Shown: in pieces, positions 10,375 through 19,524 of the stretch
Layout of the letters: each line of letters opens with the position of its first letter
Numbering within the stretch: the stretch's first letter is position 1
Source: JANJUB01 sp040081075
Lineage (GTDB): Bacteria > Armatimonadota > Fimbriimonadia > Fimbriimonadales > Fimbriimonadaceae
Length of the DNA stretch: 64,000 bases
Reading direction: 5' to 3'
Assembly (NCBI GenBank): GCA_040081075.1
Contig: JBEBHJ010000002.1
Coordinates: 52,378 to 116,377 of the forward strand
Translations under genes and position numbers: made by a program
The notes under the pieces: generated by a model
The model's database searches: none
What the model saw: the letters and a program-made list of their open reading frames with translations, nothing else
What the model was told of the DNA's origin: nothing

Positions 10375-11361
10375 ATGCGATTGACGCAAATGGTAGACGG
10401 CGCGGGCTGAGCGAGCAAGTTAGGGCCATCCCAACTGTCGGAGGTTCTCCGACAAATACCGCTTTCCGCTCACCCTAACCTGCTCGTCGGCTTTGAACAT
10501 AAAGACGACGCGGGTGTCTTTCGGCTGTCTGAAGATCAGGCTCTGGTTCAGACCATTGACTTCTTTACGCCAATCGTGGATGACCCTTACGCTTACGGCC
10601 AGATTGCGGCGGCGAATGCTTTGAGCGATGTCTATGCGATGGGTGGCAGACCGTTGACGGTGATGAACGTGGCTTGTTTTGATCCCAGTGCCGCTCCGCC
10701 CGAGGTTTGGGCCAACGTTTTGCGTGGGATGCATGACAAGACCGTTGAGGCGGGCGCGGTTGTGGTTGGAGGTCATAGCGTGGAGGATAAACAGCCGAAA
10801 TTCGGGATGAGTGTGACGGGAATTATTAACCCAAAACACGTTTTTGCGAATACCTCAGCGATGCCGGGGGATAAGATTTATCTTTCGAAATCGCTGGGGA
10901 CGGGAATCATTTCTACCGCGGGAAAATTTGAGGAAGCAACGGATGAGGAGCTTGCCGCGGCGATTCTTTCGATGTCAACTTTAAACCGGGAGGCGTGCGA
11001 AATTGGCTTAACTGCCGGGGTTCGTTGCGCGACGGATATCACCGGATTCGGGTTGGCCGGGCATTTGTTTAATATTGCTCGGGCATCTTCGGTTTTGATT
11101 GTCTTGGAGTCCAGTGCGCTACCGTTGTTGCCGGGGGTTGAGCGCCAAGTTGCGCTGGGAAACAAGACGGGTGGTGCCTCCAAGAACAAGGCATTTCTGG
11201 GTGAAGCTTTGGTCTTTGATGCCGCTGTTCCCGAATGGCTTAGGGATTTAGTTTTGGACCCGCAGACTTCGGGCGGATTGGCTCTGTTCTCGGCCAAGGC
11301 TCTTCCTCTTCCATGTATCGGCGAGGTTCAGGCGGGTCCAGCTCAGATTCACGTTCGCTGA
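10375..11361 (+). CDS. selD: Selenide, water dikinase SelD with in-frame TGA-encoded selenocysteine
   Basis: SelD makes selenophosphate from selenide and ATP, the selenium donor for Sec-tRNA and 2-selenouridine. The uninterrupted frame opens only at ATG 10576, but the same frame read back from there gives a full SelD N-terminus from ATG 10375: MRLTQMVDGAG, TGA at 10408-10410, then ASKLGPSQLSEVL and a DDAGVFRL loop. The TGA falls exactly where other SelD proteins have catalytic Cys or Sec (E. coli HGAGCGCK, Cys17), and the essential Lys is kept at residue 15. Length with Sec is 328 aa, normal for the family; starting at 10576 would remove the active site and the first ATP-binding region. DFFTPIVDDPYAYG, the NALSDVYAMGG motif and DPQTSGGL support the family. 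A hairpin lies 25 nt after the TGA. The 3' end overlaps the convergent heparinase-like gene by 122 bp. Confidence 0.93.
10436..10454 (+). promoter_or_regulatory. Candidate bacterial SECIS hairpin in selD
   Basis: Perfect 8-bp stem TGTCGGAG / CTCCGACA closing a GTT loop, inside the selD reading frame. The loop begins 34 nt after the last base of the TGA at 10408-10410, within the spacing usual for bacterial SECIS elements that bind SelB, and the apical G-GTT resembles the G-rich, GU-containing tips of these hairpins. Function is inferred from position and shape only. Confidence 0.65.
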
Positions 11362-13207
11362 GAGGCTTGATTCGGGTTTTGAGAACGGTTTTGGGGCCAC
11401 GCCAAGTTATGGTTATCGCGTGACCAAAATCCAATTGTCCATACCGTTCACTGAAAGCACAGAGATTTCCCGACTTATTGACTTCAACTGAGCAAAACTC
11501 AGGAAGCTCGAATTCGACCTTATAGTTCCCCACCCGGTAAGTGTTATCATCGATCTGATGGATGGTTAGCGGGGTTCGCCAAGAGACCTGAAACAGATTA
11601 TTGTTTCCGCTATCTAACACGAAATCCGTGATTGTGGCTTCTGTTCTCAGTAGCTGGACGTTACGGTTGTGAACGACGCCAAATCGGTTTTGGTAGCCGT
11701 AGTGCTCCCCTTCACACTCGTCGGGCTTAATGGACTTAACTTTTGATTTTGTCCAGTCCAACCATAAGAACCGCGAACCCTTGATCATTTGGCTCTCGCC
11801 ATTCACCATGACGCAATTGTGAGCGGCAGTTGACTTGAGAAAGTCGCCGACTCCTTCGGGATCGTTATAGCTGTAGGTTCCCCCATCAATGAAAATTGGC
11901 TCATCGCCGTACCAGAGGTCAACATGGAGCATGTCGGCGTGGGCGGGGCGATCTTTGTAGGTGTGGCAGCGGATTGTCGCTAGCCAGTCGCCCTTTGTCA
12001 GAGCATAACAGCCGCCATCCGAGCTCGAAATGACATTTGGCTTGTCTATGGGTGGGGTTTCTTCAGTGGAGAGTCCGAACCACTCGCTCAGTTCATCCCA
12101 AGGTCCCGGCAGGAACGGAGAATGTTCTCCGCACATTCGCAAAGTAGCCGCGATAATCGGGCGAAAATCCGTGTAATCGCACCCGTGCAACGCCAAAACA
12201 TTGGCGCCATCATTCGCACCATAGTTCGGCACTTTGCCGTTCCGGCATATCCCCGCTAGTAACTTCGCCGCCATCCGAAACCGATCAATCACGTCATCAG
12301 GGAGGTGGTCTTCGAATTGGCGGGCGACGCGCATCGCGATCAGCCCATCCAGAAGGGCGACGCGGGTGTAGTTGTGCGAATGTTGGCAATACCAGCCGTC
12401 TTGCGTGAACTGCTCGCGGACTTGTTGGACAAAGAGTCGTTTTCCTTTTTCCCGCCAAATCCTCGCTCTTGGATGGCTTGGCAATGTGTGGCCGGCCAGA
12501 AAGAGAGCGACGGTTTCGCTCAGGCCGTGGTTGTTGTGTTGGGAGATGGCGTATTCGACGGCCCCTTCGATCCGCTCCGCGTGCTGAGGGAGGACTTTGA
12601 GGACTTCTTCCCTGTAAGGCGATTCAAGAAGGGTAGAGATCCATATCAGGGCAAACATTCGGAAACTGGTCTCTTGACCACAAGCCCAATTAACGCCCTG
12701 ATTGGGGGAGTTAGCTTCTTTCCAGTTTATGATTTGCACCCAAAGATACTTTTCGTAGAGTTCAACTAAGTCAGGGTCAGTCTGAGCAACAACCTTTCGG
12801 CCCCACTGAATGACCCAGTCCATCCTTGAGGCTTCCCACGCCCATTTGATATCGCCCCCAGCCGACATTGATATTCGGCTCCAATGCCGAAGTCGCCCTT
12901 CATTACCGTAGTCAAAGCTCGTTTTTGGATTGATCTGCCAAGTCGTGGGCATTGGTCTTAGCTGCCATGAAAAATAGGGGACTACGTCGCGAGGCAAGTT
13001 AGGCACGACACTCGGATCAAGGGTTTTGAGCGAGGGCAGCTCGAAAATGCTTACAAACTCGGGCACCTCATCCCGCCAATCGCATGCCGGAGTGGTTTTC
13101 TCGTAAACACCAAACTTCAGCCGCAACCGATGCTTTAGGTTCAGCCAAAGGGCTCTTGGCCCCAAACGAAGGAGGGTTCGGATGAGCAGAATGCGGCGCG
13201 AAAGCAT
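11240..13207 (-). CDS. Heparinase II/III family protein (polysaccharide lyase-like)
   Basis: 655 aa. Residues 60-350 form the alpha-helical toroid with NHGLSETVALFLAG; residues 380-600 are the beta-sheet domain with HADMLHVDLWYG, FIDGGTYSYN and the AHNC motif that holds the family's catalytic His region. These proteins cleave or process uronate-containing polysaccharides and are common in exopolysaccharide clusters. It starts 3 bp after the Wzz-like gene stops, so the two are co-transcribed. There is no obvious signal peptide despite a hydrophobic N-terminal stretch. The last 40 residues are charged and proline-rich and lie antisense to the selD 3' end; this tail may be a read-through extension after loss of an earlier stop. 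Confidence 0.85.
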   Translation of the reverse strand: MLSRRILLIRTLLRLGPRALWLNLKHRLRLKFGVYEKTTPACDWRDEVPEFVSIFELPSLKTLDPSVVPNLPRDVVPYFSWQLRPMPTTWQINPKTSFDYGNEGRLRHWSRISMSAGGDIKWAWEASRMDWVIQWGRKVVAQTDPDLVELYEKYLWVQIINWKEANSPNQGVNWACGQETSFRMFALIWISTLLESPYREEVLKVLPQHAERIEGAVEYAISQHNNHGLSETVALFLAGHTLPSHPRARIWREKGKRLFVQQVREQFTQDGWYCQHSHNYTRVALLDGLIAMRVARQFEDHLPDDVIDRFRMAAKLLAGICRNGKVPNYGANDGANVLALHGCDYTDFRPIIAATLRMCGEHSPFLPGPWDELSEWFGLSTEETPPIDKPNVISSSDGGCYALTKGDWLATIRCHTYKDRPAHADMLHVDLWYGDEPIFIDGGTYSYNDPEGVGDFLKSTAAHNCVMVNGESQMIKGSRFLWLDWTKSKVKSIKPDECEGEHYGYQNRFGVVHNRNVQLLRTEATITDFVLDSGNNNLFQVSWRTPLTIHQIDDNTYRVGNYKVEFELPEFCSVEVNKSGNLCAFSERYGQLDFGHAITITWRGPKTVLKTRIKPLSERESELDPPEPRRYMEEEEPWPRTEPIRPKSAGPKLNP

Positions 13208-13210
13208 GGC

Positions 13211-14452
13211 CTACGCCCGCCTTCGCTCCCAGAAAAAGAAGAACACGCAACCAAGGAATGACCCGAACATCCCACCCAAAATGCCATTGATTGCGGACGA
13301 CTTGTTGATGGGTTCGTCGGCTATGTAGGGTTCGCCAAGTATCGCCCATCCAATCCGGTTGACGTCGGATTCGGCACTTGCGATTTCTTTTTGCTTGGTA
13401 AGGGCCATGACAACTTCACCCTTTGCTTTAGCCATATTGACGAGCTTTTCGAGCACTTGAGCTTCTTTGGGAGCTTCGGCCGCCATTTTGCGCAGATAGT
13501 CGCGTTGCACGATAAGAGAATCTCGTTCAACGAGGAGCGGCGCGATTCCGGCACTGGCGTTGTTATTGACGGATCGCAGATAATCGGCCACCGCTTGTTT
13601 GAAACCATCTTGAGTTACCCGGATCTGCCCTTTGATTTTGACGATGCTGGGGTGAGTGGGGCCATACGTTTGTTGGGCGACTTGGAGGTCGTATTCAAGG
13701 TCGGTGAGCCGCTTCTGCCAGCCACTCGCGATGGGAATATCGGTCGGTAGCTCTTGAGCGGAATCGGCGCTATTGCGGGCTTGCCTTTTGACGCTCGCGA
13801 TTTGCTCAACAACGCCGCTCAGACGCTGCTCGATTTCACCGAGGCGAAATTTGTAGGCTGCCCCTGAAAAGGGATTCAGGGGGTCTGGCGCGGTTTTGGC
13901 CTTGTTTGAGAAATCTACGACTTGTTGCGAGGCCTCTTCGTACTCGAATCGCTTCTCGGAGAGGGCTTTTTCGTAGGCGTTAGCTTTCTTGATGGCTACC
14001 CCCGATGCGGTCTGTTCATCGAGTAGCGAAACATGTTCGGTCGCGGCTTGAAGCAAGCCCAGCGCATACTTTTGATTTTGGTGGCGGACTTCTAGAAATA
14101 TCTGGGAGGTATCAACCATCGCTTTAACGGCATAGATTTTGTCGATCGTTGGAACGGAAGCCTTTTGGCCGTAGTTTCCCGACACTTTCGAGAGTTGTGT
14201 TCTGGTTGCACGGCTTTCAAAGAGTCCGCGCAAAAATTGAAGCGGACTGTCTTGATTGAGCCCGATTAACGCCCCAACATCGCCTAAGGACGACGACGAA
14301 TTTGGAACTGCAATCTCGACGCGGGCCAACCAGACGGGCGTTTGGCGCTTCGTGTAAATGTAGAAACTGATAGCGACAGCGAGCCCGAAGAGTCCAATTT
14401 TGAACAGATTCTTCTTAATAATTTGACCAAATGACAGGGGCGCTTCTTGCAT
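13211..14452 (-). CDS. Wzz/GumC-type polysaccharide chain-length determinant protein
   Basis: 413 aa with the two-helix topology of polysaccharide co-polymerases: one membrane segment near residues 18-34 and another at about 385-407, flanking a long periplasmic region rich in heptad-like helices (about 170-350). The terminal RRR follows the second helix. There is no C-terminal Walker motif, so it lacks the fused tyrosine kinase domain of BY-kinase Wzc proteins. It likely sets chain length of the polymer made by the Wzy-like protein encoded divergently at 15628. It is first in a two-gene minus-strand unit with the heparinase-like gene. Confidence 0.85.
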   Translation of the reverse strand: MQEAPLSFGQIIKKNLFKIGLFGLAVAISFYIYTKRQTPVWLARVEIAVPNSSSSLGDVGALIGLNQDSPLQFLRGLFESRATRTQLSKVSGNYGQKASVPTIDKIYAVKAMVDTSQIFLEVRHQNQKYALGLLQAATEHVSLLDEQTASGVAIKKANAYEKALSEKRFEYEEASQQVVDFSNKAKTAPDPLNPFSGAAYKFRLGEIEQRLSGVVEQIASVKRQARNSADSAQELPTDIPIASGWQKRLTDLEYDLQVAQQTYGPTHPSIVKIKGQIRVTQDGFKQAVADYLRSVNNNASAGIAPLLVERDSLIVQRDYLRKMAAEAPKEAQVLEKLVNMAKAKGEVVMALTKQKEIASAESDVNRIGWAILGEPYIADEPINKSSAINGILGGMFGSFLGCVFFFFWERRRA

Positions 14453-14530
14453 CGGACCAGAGTGTTATACCAGCGATTAACAACATGAGAAGCGGGCGGA
14501 TCGTTCCAGGCCGTACAATCTTAGGTTCAA

Positions 14531-15631
14531 ATGGCTTCGCTCATCGTGATTGCACCCGTGAAAGGGCCAGAAGAACGCGTGAGAATCAAGAAACTCATCG
14601 ACGTTTTGCGATCAGCGGACCACGAAATTGAGTTTTGGGGCTGGGAGCGTGGCATTGAAAAGACGCCACCTGACCCCGATTTGAGCATTCGCACCTTGCA
14701 CCGAGGCGGTGGATATGGCGGCAAGAAGATGCTTTTGCACTATCCAATATGGATGCTGAAGGTTTGGTGGGCGGTTCTTACTCGGTCAAAGGGAAAACCG
14801 CTTTACTGCCTGTCGTTCGATACGGCTTTTCCAGCCGCGATGGCTGGCGCAAAGAGGTTTTTGTTTGATGATGCGGACAACTTCAGCAAGATATCGAACT
14901 GGCCAGGCCTTTTGCGAAGGCTGATAGAGCGGGGCGAGCGGTTTGCGGCACGCCGCGCCAAAGTTCATCTGTTGCCGTCGAAGGCTCGAACTGTATCGAT
15001 TCAGCCCAATGATCGTTTTCTGCCCAATATGCCGACTCGCGATGCGGTCGATAAGGCGCGTCAGATTGCGACTGAGAGGCGATATGAACCGGGCGATGGA
15101 CTCACCGTTCTGGTGACGGGGAGAATGGTTGGCGATCGAGGAGTGGGGCAAATTTTGGGGGCTTTGCGGTTGGTCTCCCCAGGAGGGCCCAGCGGGATTA
15201 GATTGTTGGTTGCGGGGCGAACTTTTAGCCCGGAAGCCGAGGAGTTGATCAAAGAGCCGGGAGTCGAATATGTGGGGACGGTTCCCAATGAAGAAGCTCT
15301 GGCGTTGAACTATCGGGCGAGCGTCGTGCTCACGTATTACAATCCTGATATCGAGATTAACCGGGTGGCCGAACCCAACAAATGGGGGGATTGCATTGTT
15401 ACGAACACTCCTTTCATCGTGAACTCGGAAGTAACAACGGCCAAAGAGTTTGTTGATGCGGGGGCTTGTTTTTCGGTGCCTTACCAAGACGTGCAAGGCT
15501 TAGCCAATCTTCTTTTGAACCTAGCAGAAAATCCAGGGGAACTTAATGAGGTTAAATCGCGGTTAGCAACCTTTGCGGCTCCGGCCTGGGATGATGGCAT
15601 GAACAAGATTGTTGAGGAGTGGTTGGCGTGA
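14531..15631 (+). CDS. Glycosyltransferase, GT4-like
   Basis: 366 aa. The C-terminal half has features of a GT-B fold: VLVTGRMVGDRGVGQIL and the later EPNKWGD region, where GT4 enzymes bind the nucleotide-sugar. The N-terminal half has an acceptor-domain-like APVKGPEERVR start. No membrane segment is seen, so it likely acts at the inner face of the membrane and adds a sugar to the lipid-linked repeat unit. Its stop overlaps the likely start of the polymerase gene (GTGA), indicating coupled translation. Donor and acceptor are unknown. Confidence 0.82.
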   Translation: MASLIVIAPVKGPEERVRIKKLIDVLRSADHEIEFWGWERGIEKTPPDPDLSIRTLHRGGGYGGKKMLLHYPIWMLKVWWAVLTRSKGKPLYCLSFDTAFPAAMAGAKRFLFDDADNFSKISNWPGLLRRLIERGERFAARRAKVHLLPSKARTVSIQPNDRFLPNMPTRDAVDKARQIATERRYEPGDGLTVLVTGRMVGDRGVGQILGALRLVSPGGPSGIRLLVAGRTFSPEAEELIKEPGVEYVGTVPNEEALALNYRASVVLTYYNPDIEINRVAEPNKWGDCIVTNTPFIVNSEVTTAKEFVDAGACFSVPYQDVQGLANLLLNLAENPGELNEVKSRLATFAAPAWDDGMNKIVEEWLA

Positions 15632-17025
15632 GTCCTTCTTATGGCTATTTGCCTCTCCTTTATGCTGGGGGCATGGGTTTTTGGCTATGGTTCGGCTGGA
15701 TTTTGGCCGAGAGGCAACTCCGACGCAACTTCTTTGACCCTTGTGTTCTGTTTTGTCTCAGCTTTGCGTTCTTCTACTTTGGGTCGCCTGCTTATGCCCT
15801 TTTGACCGAGAATCATTGGCATAGCGTGCACTATCAACAATATCCCATCGAGGTCCCTCTCGAAGGATTTTTCTGGTTCATGGCGTTCGGTTTGGTGACA
15901 GTTGGAACTTACCGGGTTGCCGGAGGGCACCGAATCTTTGATCAGTTTCGAGGGCAGTTGCTACGGTTCGGCTCGTGGGAAACACTTAGTCCCAAAGCGC
16001 TTCGGATTCTGATAATTATTCTGTTGGTTCCGGCGTTTGCGGCACTGGGATTCCAGTTGCGACTCATTTTGGAAAACGGGATCCAAGGATATTTGACCCA
16101 TCGGACCCTGCTTCAAGCGGGGGGACAGATCTTCATTGCCCCGCTGAACTTGTTTGCCGGTGTCCTTCTAATCTATTTTGTAAACCAGTTGGTTCGTAGC
16201 CAGATTTCGGCGGACAAGGTCAATGGACCACTGCTTATTTCTTTAATGCTTGCGGCGATTTTTGCGGGGGCGGTGCAAGGAAGCCGCTCTCGAACACTTT
16301 TGTCAGTTCTGCTTCTCTTGCTGACGATGGCGATTCTTCAAGACAAAAAAATGTCGCCCAAGCAAGTTGCGATGATCCTGGTCCCCGGCTTGATGGTTGT
16401 TTTTGCGGCGGCGATCGTTCTTCAACAGGTTCGATTTGTATTGGTGAAAGGTGAGGATTTGGGGCAGAGCGTCGAGTCGGATGCCTTTGTTGGGAACGCG
16501 GTTGAATCGTTGCGGGAATACGAAAATTGCTGGTGGTTGATCTACCACAAAGGAGAATTTGAAACGGCTAAGGGCTTGACATTCTTAGCGGCTGCGACTT
16601 CGTTTGTACCGCGGAGCATCTGGAACGAGAAGCCTTACGGAGGTGGTCCCTTTATCCGCAACCTGATCCGACCGGGAACCTACAACCCGAATAGCGGGTT
16701 GCCCCTGACTTCCTACACGACTGGGCTTCCGGCGGAGGGATTCATGAATTTCGGTCATGTCGGGTTTTTGTTGGCCGGGGTTTTGTATGGGTTTATGCTG
16801 ACGGGAATAGCCTATGCGTTGAAGTATGCGCGGAGTACGATTCCTTTCTGCATTTGGATTGGATTGTTGTATCGTGGGATTGATTTTCAGCGGTCGGAGT
16901 ATCTGGGAGGGGTAGCCAATACCGTCTTCTTTTGCCTGCCTTTGTTGGTGGCCTACTATGCAACGAAAGCGGCAAGTTCGACTTCCATGCAAATCGGGGC
17001 CGGTACACTAGCCACTGAGGGTTGA
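15628..17025 (+). CDS. Oligosaccharide repeat-unit polymerase, Wzy-like membrane protein
   Basis: About 465 aa with roughly ten hydrophobic segments and a large loop near residues 290-360 containing FVPRSIWNEKP and YTTGLPAEGFMNFG, features of O-antigen/oligosaccharide polymerases. The GTG at 15628 is preferred over GTG 15619 because it forms a GTGA overlap with the glycosyltransferase stop and has GAGGAG 8 nt upstream. The protein would join repeat units at the outer face of the inner membrane, with the Wzz-like protein controlling length. Confidence 0.8.
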   Translation: MSPSYGYLPLLYAGGMGFWLWFGWILAERQLRRNFFDPCVLFCLSFAFFYFGSPAYALLTENHWHSVHYQQYPIEVPLEGFFWFMAFGLVTVGTYRVAGGHRIFDQFRGQLLRFGSWETLSPKALRILIIILLVPAFAALGFQLRLILENGIQGYLTHRTLLQAGGQIFIAPLNLFAGVLLIYFVNQLVRSQISADKVNGPLLISLMLAAIFAGAVQGSRSRTLLSVLLLLLTMAILQDKKMSPKQVAMILVPGLMVVFAAAIVLQQVRFVLVKGEDLGQSVESDAFVGNAVESLREYENCWWLIYHKGEFETAKGLTFLAAATSFVPRSIWNEKPYGGGPFIRNLIRPGTYNPNSGLPLTSYTTGLPAEGFMNFGHVGFLLAGVLYGFMLTGIAYALKYARSTIPFCIWIGLLYRGIDFQRSEYLGGVANTVFFCLPLLVAYYATKAASSTSMQIGAGTLATEG

Positions 17026-17029
17026 TTGC

Positions 17030-18037
17030 ATGGAGGCGAAGACTTGGAAATCTGGCGTAACGATGGGAGTGGCCACCTTGCTGGGCGCATTTATTGCGTT
17101 TGCGGGAATGCCGGCGGTTTTCAAGAAAGTTCCTACAGATCTTGAGCGCACGCGCGTTTTGATAAGTGCTGTCCGGGCCATTCAATCCGGTTCGCTGGAA
17201 TCTCCCGACATCGTTTTATTGGGAAACAGCGTGACCATGAATGGGGTTGACGCTGACTTAGTCGCGAGTCGCATGGCAAGCAAGCCGAAGATTTACAACT
17301 TCAGTTCGACCGGGCAAAGTGTTGCCGAGAGTTTTTTGTATTTTCAGGAACTGCCGGCGAAGACGAAACAAGTCGTTTTGGTGGTTCCCACTCGGAACCT
17401 CGAGACTGATGGGCTACCACCCAAGGATGTTGCGAACGCCTTTTATATGAATGGCTATCGCGTTAAGCCATCCACTCAATCGGTTTTGAACTCGGTGTTT
17501 AGCGATCAAGCGGCGATGTTGCAAAGGAATGATGTGGAGCAACGTTTTGCCTCGCGGTGGGTTCTTTCGCAAGTGGTTGACACCGTGGTGCGAAAGAAGC
17601 TTCGCAAGGACATGGAAACGAGCAAGAGCATCCTGAGTCTCAGTTATCCGGCTCCCTATTCTAAAAAAATTGGCTCGGCAGAATTTGAAAAGTTGCTGCC
17701 TTCTTATGAATCCAAGCGGGAGCCCGGGCCGTTCAAGCCGCTAGACCAGCAGGTTGTCATGATCAGGAAGATGGGCGAACAGCTCGCGGGAAGTGGAGCA
17801 AAGCTTTGGGTCGTTTTTGCGCCCCTTAATCCTCGCCGGTTTGATGCGCTTGGAAGCAAATATGTTGAGTCCGTGACGACCTTTAGCCAGTTATCTCCCT
17901 TCGGGCCGGACGCGAAGATTTTGGATTTAACCTCGCTCTTAGGTGCGGATGACTTTATTGATGTGGTCCATCCAACCCGGGCGGGAGCAGAAAAGATTTC
18001 GGCGCGAATAGGTGAGTTCTTGGAGCGGGGCTTCTAG
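17030..18037 (+). CDS. Membrane-anchored SGNH-like protein, probable partner of the MBOAT acyltransferase
   Basis: 335 aa with one N-terminal membrane segment (about 10-27). Two motifs point to the SGNH/GDSL fold: LLGNSVTMNG near residue 65 (block I with Ser) and DVVHPTRAG near residue 315 (block V, Asp-x-x-His). In alginate and related systems such proteins (AlgJ/AlgX-like) work with an MBOAT protein to acetylate an exported polysaccharide. Here the stop codon shares one base with the GTG start of the MBOAT gene, which supports that pairing. Catalytic activity itself is inferred. Confidence 0.7.
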   Translation: MEAKTWKSGVTMGVATLLGAFIAFAGMPAVFKKVPTDLERTRVLISAVRAIQSGSLESPDIVLLGNSVTMNGVDADLVASRMASKPKIYNFSSTGQSVAESFLYFQELPAKTKQVVLVVPTRNLETDGLPPKDVANAFYMNGYRVKPSTQSVLNSVFSDQAAMLQRNDVEQRFASRWVLSQVVDTVVRKKLRKDMETSKSILSLSYPAPYSKKIGSAEFEKLLPSYESKREPGPFKPLDQQVVMIRKMGEQLAGSGAKLWVVFAPLNPRRFDALGSKYVESVTTFSQLSPFGPDAKILDLTSLLGADDFIDVVHPTRAGAEKISARIGEFLERGF

Positions 18038-19467
18038 TGCTCTTTACATCCATCGATTTTGTGCTTTTCATGGCGGCCCTACTGGGGTTGTTTGCGGTGT
18101 TCCGGGCGACGGGTCCTCGAAAGGCTTTCTTGCTCGTTGGAAGCTATATTTTCTACTCTTGGTGGGACTGGCGATTTTCGTTTTTGTTGGCCTTTGTTAC
18201 TGCGCTGAACTATTTTTCGGCGCTGAGGATTGAAGCTGATCCGGCTTCGAAAAAACGAACACTGTTGGCCAATTGTGTCGTGAGCTTGGGGCTCCTTGCC
18301 TTTTTCAAATATTCTGCCTTTTTGGGCCAAAACCTATCGGGTCTTAGTCAAGTCTTTGGGTTTCATTTGGAACTTGATGCCCTAAAGAAGATCGTTCTGC
18401 CCGTCGGCATAAGCTTCTTCACCTTCCACATGTTGAGTTACACGATCGACGTGTATCGCGGGAAGATGAAGGCAACTTCGGATTGGGTCGATTTTGCGAT
18501 TTTCGGTTCGTTTTTCCCTCAACTTGTAGCCGGCCCTATTTTGCGGGCGAGCGACTTTTTGCCGGGGCTTGCTAAGCCGGTTAAGCTGCACTTTGATAAA
18601 GAGATTTTGTTCCTGTGCCTTCGGGGGCTCTTTAAGAAGATGATCATCGCGGACAATATTTCGCGGATCGTCGATACGGTTTACAGCAACCCCAGCCAGT
18701 ATCCGAGCACGATCATCTGGTTCGCGGCGATTTGTTATTCGGTTCAGATTTACTGTGATTTCAGCGGCTATTCTGACATCGCGATTGGGCTTACCAAGGT
18801 TTTTGGGATCGAGCTTCCGCTGAACTTTGATCGCCCTTATTTTGCGCGCAACCCTTCAGATTTTTGGGCACGTTGGCACATCAGTCTCTCAACCTGGCTC
18901 CGCGACTATCTCTATATTCCGCTCGGCGGTAATCGCAAGGGCGAGTTTGCAACCCTTCGCAATCTGATGCTCACGATGCTGTTAGGTGGCCTTTGGCATG
19001 GGGCAAGTTGGAACTTTGTGCTTTGGGGCTTCTTGCACGGCGCAATTTTGGTTGTTCACCGCCTTTACACCAAGTTTTCGGGGAAGGTTGGTTCGCCGGA
19101 TGAGCGCGGCGCCGGGTTCTGGCTGAGTTGGGGGGCCATGCAATACATGGTGCTTCTCACTTGGATTACCTTCCGAATTAGCGACACTGAGAAGATGCTG
19201 GTCGTGCTGCGTAAGTTCGTGGTTTTCGATTTCAACTTTGGCCTTGCTGGCATGGGAATCGGGAATCTGGCGATCTTTCAAACGGCCGTGCTCCTCGCGG
19301 GATTCTTCGCGATGCACTTTTTAGGCTTTCTAAAGCGGGAGCGTTGGGAACAGATTTTGGCGCGACAAAGTGACGTGGTTGGAGCCTTGGTTTGCATGGT
19401 AGCGGGGTTACTCCTCTACTGGCTTTGGCCATTGGGTGAAGCACCGTTTATCTACTTCCAGTTTTAA
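18037..19467 (+). CDS. MBOAT family O-acyltransferase, AlgI-like
   Basis: 476 aa multi-pass membrane protein. Diagnostic stretches are IFYSWWDWRF at the start, FPQLVAGPI near residue 165, DFSGYSDIAIG near 240, the FWARWHISLSTWLRDY block and GGLWHGASWNF near residue 321, which holds the conserved His of the family. It would carry acetyl groups across the inner membrane for O-acetylation of the exopolysaccharide. GTG start, overlapping the previous stop by one base; last gene of the plus-strand polysaccharide unit (14531-19467). Confidence 0.93.
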   Translation: MLFTSIDFVLFMAALLGLFAVFRATGPRKAFLLVGSYIFYSWWDWRFSFLLAFVTALNYFSALRIEADPASKKRTLLANCVVSLGLLAFFKYSAFLGQNLSGLSQVFGFHLELDALKKIVLPVGISFFTFHMLSYTIDVYRGKMKATSDWVDFAIFGSFFPQLVAGPILRASDFLPGLAKPVKLHFDKEILFLCLRGLFKKMIIADNISRIVDTVYSNPSQYPSTIIWFAAICYSVQIYCDFSGYSDIAIGLTKVFGIELPLNFDRPYFARNPSDFWARWHISLSTWLRDYLYIPLGGNRKGEFATLRNLMLTMLLGGLWHGASWNFVLWGFLHGAILVVHRLYTKFSGKVGSPDERGAGFWLSWGAMQYMVLLTWITFRISDTEKMLVVLRKFVVFDFNFGLAGMGIGNLAIFQTAVLLAGFFAMHFLGFLKRERWEQILARQSDVVGALVCMVAGLLLYWLWPLGEAPFIYFQF

Positions 19468-19524
19468 GCGAGACATCGGTAGCATCTTCCCTGCTAAACT
19501 TCGGTAGAACGAGGTTCACAAACG

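Noticed and set aside
10576..11361. selD starting at ATG 10576 as the frame suggests
   Set aside because: That start removes the catalytic residue, the essential Lys and the first ATP-binding part, while the same frame upstream encodes all of them.
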